Shown here in pieces: positions 14,451-18,646 of a stretch of DNA of 18,646 nt. The position numbers were made by a program, and so were the translations under genes. Positions within the stretch are counted from its first letter, which is position 1. Every line of letters starts with the position of its first letter. The stretch spans positions 1 to 18,646 of the forward strand of contig JAGQLH010000017.1 in NCBI GenBank assembly GCA_020429465.1, read 5' to 3'. The notes under the pieces are model-generated. The model saw only the letters and a program-made list of their open reading frames with translations. It was not told the DNA's origin and made no database searches. This DNA is from Candidatus Dojkabacteria bacterium. Its GTDB lineage: Bacteria; Patescibacteriota; Dojkabacteria; B142; WJKM01.

Positions 14451-15542
14451 ATGAACAAGGAACGAATACTCATACTTACAACTTCAAAACATGGGAATGG
14501 TCACTATACTGCTGCAAAAAATCTGTACGCAGAATTAACCGGTACAACTAATGCCACATGCAAATTATTAGATACCGATTCACATCGAGGAGCGAAATAT
14601 ATGTCCCCTTACTCCACCCTAGTCAAAAAGTTACCCCTACTTTGGAGGTTAGGAGGTACTCTATCAGACAAAAGTGGGTTGGCAAGACAAATTCTTCTTT
14701 TTGACCATGGAACATTTAGTATTTACACGAAAGATATACTGCGATTCAAACCCACAATAGTCATACACACTAATTTTACACTTGATTATACGTTTGGAGC
14801 TTTTATTAGAAAAGTATTCTCTAGATGTCACCAAATTTGTCTATCCACAGATTACGGAGCAGTAAATTCAAGTCAATTAGGTAAGTGGTCAGACACCATA
14901 ATCACTGTTGATACCGATGCCGAGAAAAAGGCAAATTTACTCTATCCGAAGAGGGATGTACATACAATATTTTTTCCCGTTGATGAGTTATTTTGGATTA
15001 CTGATAAACGCATCAAAAAACCAATCAAAATTCTATTTTATGCTGCTTGGAATAAGTCTCATTCATTTAACTTAGATTTCATCCTCCCCCTTATACAGCT
15101 AGTAAAAGACTCAAAGAACTTTGAACTCACAATCGTATGCGGATCAAACAAGGGATTACTCAAGAAACTACAACCTCATGAGGAAAATTCTATAGAGGTG
15201 TACGGACATATAGATTCAATGCCATCTATCTTAAGAAATTCAACAGTATGTGTATCAAAACCAGGTGGAGCATTCATATCTGAATGTTTTGCAAGCACTG
15301 TACCTGTTATTTCTTACACTGAGATTCCCTGTCAGGAAGAGGAAAATATTACTTCTATCTTAAAGCATAACCTTGGTTGGAAAGTAACGACTCCAGACGA
15401 ACTCCTTGAACTTCTAAGAACTTTTCCTGATGATCTATCTAAAATTGAGAAGAAAGTAGCAGCAATGGTGAAATATCGTGACAAACTCACCTCGACAAAT
15501 ATTACAGAAATAGTTACTCAAATCTCGAAACGAATCGGTTGA
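14451..15542 (+). CDS. GT28-type glycosyltransferase, glycolipid synthase-like
   Basis: The 363-residue GT-B fold protein resembles monogalactosyldiacylglycerol synthase and UgtP-type diacylglycerol glucosyltransferases. The N-terminal acceptor domain starts ILILTTSKHGNGHYTAAKNL, where GxGHxxAA is the family hallmark. A linker near residues 185-195 leads to the C-terminal nucleotide-sugar domain. There SKPGGAFISECFAS and ISYTEIPCQEEENI (about 276-305) match the donor-binding PGG and QEEEN motifs of the family. The likely reaction is transfer of a sugar from a UDP-sugar to a membrane lipid at the cytoplasmic face; donor and acceptor are not determined. It has no transmembrane helix. It ends in TGA and overlaps the convergent hydrolase gene by 29 bp. 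Confidence 0.87.
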   Translation: MNKERILILTTSKHGNGHYTAAKNLYAELTGTTNATCKLLDTDSHRGAKYMSPYSTLVKKLPLLWRLGGTLSDKSGLARQILLFDHGTFSIYTKDILRFKPTIVIHTNFTLDYTFGAFIRKVFSRCHQICLSTDYGAVNSSQLGKWSDTIITVDTDAEKKANLLYPKRDVHTIFFPVDELFWITDKRIKKPIKILFYAAWNKSHSFNLDFILPLIQLVKDSKNFELTIVCGSNKGLLKKLQPHEENSIEVYGHIDSMPSILRNSTVCVSKPGGAFISECFASTVPVISYTEIPCQEEENITSILKHNLGWKVTTPDELLELLRTFPDDLSKIEKKVAAMVKYRDKLTSTNITEIVTQISKRIG

Positions 15543-16329
15543 TTCTTTCTGCTACTTGGTCTGGTGTGTCGAATATAACTAAATGAGATGCACCCTGAAT
15601 TTCAATAAAACTCCCCGTGCTCAAATATTGCGTTAAGTACCCTATTGTTTCGGATGGAAAAATAGAATCACACTCTGCACCAATAATATCCACAGGTATT
15701 TTAATCTCCCCTACCCGATCACAAAGATTGTACCTCGAAACCCCACCCATAAGCTTCATATACGACCTCAAACCAGTATAACGAAGATCTGATAGCAATC
15801 TAATAAGATTGAAGTCTCTAGTGCCCTTGTAGGCAGAAAAATCCCTATGTCCTTTTTTAAACCCACCAGGAATCAAATTTCCCATAAACGAAAATAAAGA
15901 TTGAGCAACTGTATTTTGAAAGACACCGGTACCTACAGGTGATAAACGACAACTTGAAGCAATAAGCATCATTCCCCGAAAGAATCCTGGGTAGTCAACT
16001 TCATGCTGCAACGCAACCATACCACCATAACAATGCCCAATCACAATACCCTTCTCTACTCCTAAATGGTCAATCAACTCATGAACTAACTGCGCTTGGA
16101 GCTTAATTGATAGCTCGCTATCTTCTCTATATCGTTCTGAATACCCATGTGAGAGTAAATCCACTTGTACTATTCCAAGTTTTCCATTTCCTAGCTCATT
16201 AATAACTTGATCCCATGCAGTGTAGTCCCCTCCAAGTCCATGAAGGAACACCAATATCTGGCCTCCACTGGCGGGACGTTTAAATTCATATGCAAGTGTA
16301 TAACCTGATTTTGTTTTATAACGTTGCAT
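15514..16329 (-). CDS. Alpha/beta hydrolase with cysteine nucleophile
   Basis: A single alpha/beta-hydrolase fold of 271 residues. The oxyanion HGLGG is at residues 30-34, the nucleophile elbow GHCYGG at 98-103 with Cys100 in place of the usual Ser, then Asp221 (GAECDSIFP) and His249 (GASHLVIFD). The rest of the triad is in register, so the Ser-to-Cys change looks genuine rather than a sequencing problem. Dienelactone hydrolases show that a Cys nucleophile can work. The frame extends to a TTG at 16350, but ATG 16329 is a more usual start. The convergent overlap with the glycosyltransferase and the nearby patatin suggest a role in lipid or ester metabolism (inference). Substrate unknown. Confidence 0.9.
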   Translation of the reverse strand: MQRYKTKSGYTLAYEFKRPASGGQILVFLHGLGGDYTAWDQVINELGNGKLGIVQVDLLSHGYSERYREDSELSIKLQAQLVHELIDHLGVEKGIVIGHCYGGMVALQHEVDYPGFFRGMMLIASSCRLSPVGTGVFQNTVAQSLFSFMGNLIPGGFKKGHRDFSAYKGTRDFNLIRLLSDLRYTGLRSYMKLMGGVSRYNLCDRVGEIKIPVDIIGAECDSIFPSETIGYLTQYLSTGSFIEIQGASHLVIFDTPDQVAERINRFVSRFE

Positions 16330-16383
16330 TTCTTCGGATTCAATAAGCAAATAAATAACTCTCGCAAGACCATTCTAAAATGT

Positions 16384-16389
16384 TATAAT
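16384..16389 (+). promoter_or_regulatory. -10 element of the def promoter
   Basis: TATAAT lies 40 bp before the preferred def start (ATG 16430). It predicts transcription from about 16396 and a leader containing the tandem GTTTCAC repeats. Confidence 0.5.
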
Positions 16390-16409
16390 CTCATAGTTTC
16401 AGTACTTGA

Positions 16410-16428
16410 TGTTTCACAAAGTTTCACG
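16410..16428 (+). repeat. Tandem parS half-sites upstream of def
   Basis: TGTTTCAC (16410-16417) and GTTTCACG (16421-16428) repeat 10 bp apart in direct orientation. Each matches the left arm of parS, but no right arm follows, so this is not a full ParB site. Confidence 0.4.
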
Positions 16429-16429
16429 A

Positions 16430-17020
16430 ATGATTAAAGATGTACTCCAAATTGGAGAACCAATTTTGGAAAAACCTACAAAAGAAGTAACCGATATATC
16501 CTCTTCAGAGGTTAAAACCATTATAAACGATCTGGTTGATACGTGCATAGCAATGTCAGAACGCTCAGCAGGGTTATCTTCAAACCAAATTGGGTATGAT
16601 CTTAGAATCTGTGTATGCAGAAGAACTGACCTGGAAGATCAAAGCAACAGAGAATCAAGCTCAGCAGTTGATGACAAAACACTTTGGGAGGTCATGATAA
16701 ATCCTGAAATCACGAAAGCATCCAAAGACGAATCAGCTTACTGGGAGGGGTGTCTTTCTATAGGGGAAACTGAAAAAGACACGATATGGGGACCTGTCTG
16801 GAGACCAGACACCATCACACTCATCTATACAAATAGAGAAGGGGAGAAGAAAGAATTAGAAGCAACAGATTTCTTTTCACATGTAGTACAACATGAATTA
16901 GACCACCTCGATGGAGTATTATTCATTTCCAAAGTACCAAATCCTGAGAAAAATCTTTGGAAATCACCACGATTGAATGAATTTTTAGAAAAGAACAAGG
17001 AGTTCCCCCCAGTGGCCTAA
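16430..17020 (+). CDS. def: Peptide deformylase
   Basis: Removes the formyl group from N-terminal methionine of new proteins (Fe2+/Zn2+ hydrolase). All three motifs are present: GLSSNQ at 48-53 (usual GLAAxQ), EGCLS at 106-110 with metal ligand Cys108, and HELDH at 155-159 with His155, Glu156 and His159. At 196 residues it is somewhat long, with a polar insertion around residues 66-85 (TDLEDQSNRESSSAVDDK) and a C-terminal tail. The frame is open from TTG 16406, with another ATG at 16409, but MIKDVLQIGEPILEKP from ATG 16430 is the family's normal N-terminus. No Shine-Dalgarno sequence is visible. It ends 2 bp from the convergent comM stop. No fmt gene is in the window. Confidence 0.96.
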   Translation: MIKDVLQIGEPILEKPTKEVTDISSSEVKTIINDLVDTCIAMSERSAGLSSNQIGYDLRICVCRRTDLEDQSNRESSSAVDDKTLWEVMINPEITKASKDESAYWEGCLSIGETEKDTIWGPVWRPDTITLIYTNREGEKKELEATDFFSHVVQHELDHLDGVLFISKVPNPEKNLWKSPRLNEFLEKNKEFPPVA

Positions 17021-17022
17021 CG

Positions 17023-18543
17023 CTAGGATTCGTTCAGCATTCTATACGAAAGCGCTTCCGCTAAATGATGTTGCTGAACTTTCTCATCTCCTTGAATATC
17101 AGCAATAGTCCTAGAAACCTTAATTATCCTAAAGTAACTACGTGCAGATAATTGCAATTTATCGACTGCATTTCGAAGTAATGAAATTGATGCTTGATCT
17201 AATGGAATATATGAAGCTATATGTTTTTGTGGCAATTCGGCATTTGCAGTAATATTAATAGCCTGATATCGCTTATTTTGCTTATTCCGTGCTTCTTGAA
17301 CTCGTTTTCTCACTATACGAGATGATTCGCCCTCATTCGAATTTTTTAGTAATTTGTCATACTTAACCTTATGAACCTGTACCTGTAAGTCAATCCTGTC
17401 TAATATTGGTCCACTTATTCGCTTCTGATATCTCTGGTATTCGAGCATACTACAAGTACATTCTCTATCATCATCCCCGTACCATCCACACTTACAAGGG
17501 TTCATTGCTGCTATAAGCATAAAATTTGCTGGAAATTGTAAACTCCCTGTTGCACGTGAAACAGTCACAATCTCATCTTCAATTGGCTGTCGTAGTGCTT
17601 CCAGAGCAGCACGAGAATACTCAGGAAACTCGTCTAGAAATAACACACCTCGGTGAGCCAAAGAAATTTCACCAGGACGAGGGTATGTACCACCACCGAC
17701 TAGCGCAACCTCCGAGGTTGTATGATGTGGACTCCTGAATGGCCTTTGAGAAACCAGTGGCTTAGTATCTGTTACAAGTCCCACCACACTATGAACTCGT
17801 GTAACTTCTAATGATTCATGTAAAGTCATCATTGGGAGAAAAGAGGGGAGTGTCTTAGCAAGAAGTGTTTTCCCGGAACCAGGAGTTCCAGTAAGGAGTA
17901 CATTGTGTCCTCCAGCAGCAGCTATCTCAAGAGCGCGCTTCGCATGTGACTGTCCTCGCACATGCTTTAAATCGTAAGCATACTCTTCATTATGGTTCAA
18001 TGTTTCATGTGAAACATAGTGCTTTTCTATTACATCACCATACATGAGGTGCGTCACAAGTTGATCAAAATTTTGAACTGGGAAAATATCTAACCCCTGA
18101 ATCAAACTTGCCTCATTAGCATTCTCGTAGGGGACAAATAGAGCGGTAAAACCATGGTGCTTAGCGGCATCCGCAATTGCAATCATTCCTTGAAGCCTGC
18201 GAACACTGCCACCTAATGCAAGCTCACCAACAAATAGTGTTTTACTGGCATCATATGTTACCTGGTTAGATGCGAGAATAATCCCTACCGCAATTGGAAG
18301 ATCGTATGTAGGACCTGACTTTGGTAGATCCGCTGGAGCTAAGTTTACAGTGATTCGTCTGGAAATAAAATCAGAATTTGAATTCTTGATCGCAGCAGTT
18401 ACTCTTTCTTTGGACTCCTGAATTGCCTTATCTGCCAAACCAACAATATTGAACTTATGAATTCCTTTTTGAATATCAACCTCAACTTCTACAATTTTTG
18501 ATTGAAGACCAAGAAGGGCAGCTGTGTAAACTTTTGCTAACAT
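17023..18543 (-). CDS. comM: ComM/YifB-type Mg-chelatase-like AAA+ ATPase
   Basis: ComM is a hexameric helicase that promotes branch migration during natural transformation. The preferred start is ATG 18543 (MLAKVYTAALLGL, the canonical N-terminus), giving 506 residues, because a TATTAT -10 (18558-18553) overlaps the upstream ATG at 18552. Residues 1-175 are the N-terminal LonC-like domain (VGLADKAIQESKERV, DLPIAVGIIL). The AAA+ core has Walker A GTPGSGKT (219-226), Walker B LFLDE (301-305) and Arg383 in DRID. Cys350, Cys352, Cys362 and Cys364 form the CxC-x9-CxC metal-like cluster. The C-terminal Mg-chelatase domain ends SYRMLNES. Two parS-like sites lie inside the gene. No other competence gene is in the window. 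Confidence 0.96.
   Translation of the reverse strand: MLAKVYTAALLGLQSKIVEVEVDIQKGIHKFNIVGLADKAIQESKERVTAAIKNSNSDFISRRITVNLAPADLPKSGPTYDLPIAVGIILASNQVTYDASKTLFVGELALGGSVRRLQGMIAIADAAKHHGFTALFVPYENANEASLIQGLDIFPVQNFDQLVTHLMYGDVIEKHYVSHETLNHNEEYAYDLKHVRGQSHAKRALEIAAAGGHNVLLTGTPGSGKTLLAKTLPSFLPMMTLHESLEVTRVHSVVGLVTDTKPLVSQRPFRSPHHTTSEVALVGGGTYPRPGEISLAHRGVLFLDEFPEYSRAALEALRQPIEDEIVTVSRATGSLQFPANFMLIAAMNPCKCGWYGDDDRECTCSMLEYQRYQKRISGPILDRIDLQVQVHKVKYDKLLKNSNEGESSRIVRKRVQEARNKQNKRYQAINITANAELPQKHIASYIPLDQASISLLRNAVDKLQLSARSYFRIIKVSRTIADIQGDEKVQQHHLAEALSYRMLNES
17548..17563. other. parS-like site B (ParB-binding)
   Basis: TGTTGCACGTGAAACA matches the consensus TGTTNCACGTGAAACA at every defined position. 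It lies in the comM codons for TVSRATG, a conserved protein stretch, so part of the match could be protein-driven. Confidence 0.7.
18001..18016. other. parS-like site C (ParB-binding)
   Basis: TGTTTCATGTGAAACA differs from TGTTTCACGTGAAACA only at one central base. It encodes VSHET in the variable linker between the ComM domains, where protein constraint is weak. Confidence 0.75.
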
Positions 18544-18596
18544 CGAACGCATATAATAGATATATGTATTGTTCTAGCATAAAATGTTTACACAGC
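18521..18596. repeat. Inverted repeat surrounding the comM start
   Basis: GCTGTGTAAAC (18521-18531) and GTTTACACAGC (18586-18596) are perfect 11-bp complements. Inner segments TTTTGCTA (18532-18539) and TAGCATAAAA (18575-18584) extend the pairing imperfectly. The 35-bp centre contains the comM ATG and its -10. The rest of the right edge (18597-18646) holds nothing recognisable. Confidence 0.6.
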
Positions 18597-18646
18597 GCAT
18601 TGTTAAGCAATACAAATTCCAATCATTTTAAAATTTCTTAAGAATT

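Noticed and set aside
14844..14855. CTATCCACAG as a DnaA box
   Set aside because: Single, one mismatch, inside a coding gene and isolated from other boxes.
18584..18631. Fifteen-codon plus-strand frame starting ATGTTTACACAG
   Set aside because: It is too short and its first bases are the inverted copy of the comM 5' end; no independent coding support.
1..18646. CRISPR array, insertion sequence or prophage
   Set aside because: No regularly spaced repeats, transposase, integrase or phage structural genes were seen on either strand.

Overview
The window is AT-rich bacterial chromosomal DNA with densely packed, mostly short genes on both strands. TGA is used as a stop (the glycosyltransferase at 14451-15542 ends in TGA), so the code is standard. 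Encoded tRNAs lack CCA, most genes lack a clear Shine-Dalgarno sequence, and several have a -10-like hexamer only a few bases before the start codon. A half-size MFS protein, many tiny membrane proteins and a cupin-type glucose-6-phosphate isomerase-like protein suggest a Candidate Phyla Radiation/Patescibacteria-type genome. This placement is an inference from gene style; no marker gene here fixes the phylum.

Left part (1-4250): the 3' end of an unidentified gene; a six-helix MFS half-transporter; a secreted protein with its own promoter and a strong terminator; a small membrane protein; an msrA/histidine-phosphatase pair 3 bp apart; two membrane proteins transcribed divergently around a tandem TTATACAC repeat; and tRNA-Arg(GCG).

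Middle (4250-9200): on the minus strand, an anchored extracytoplasmic protein, a VOC protein and P-loop kinase pair, and a soluble Hanks-type Ser/Thr kinase with a SanA/YdcF-like membrane protein; tRNA-Ser(CGA) lies between them on the plus strand. A divergent plus-strand gene encodes a cupin related to archaeal-type glucose-6-phosphate isomerase that appears to have lost all its metal ligands.

Regulatory centre (9169-11240): serS is preceded by a complete-looking transcriptional T-box leader with promoter, stem I, stem III, antiterminator with the tRNA-binding bulge, and a mutually exclusive terminator. serS and the convergent HU gene share a bidirectional terminator. HU has its own promoter, a leader hairpin and the only full-strength Shine-Dalgarno sequence I saw.

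Right part (11240-18646): a gene-poor stretch with an inverted repeat; a YmdB-like phosphodiesterase divergent from a patatin-like phospholipase across a small dyad; a UDP-sugar epimerase, a GT28-type glycosyltransferase and an alpha/beta hydrolase with a cysteine nucleophile (together suggesting envelope glycolipid metabolism); peptide deformylase; and ComM. Three parS-like ParB sites lie inside genes within about 3.9 kb (14106, 17548, 18001), with tandem half-sites before def. This suggests the segment belongs to the chromosome-segregation (origin-proximal) domain. The T-box and the parS cluster are the two strongest non-genic signals.
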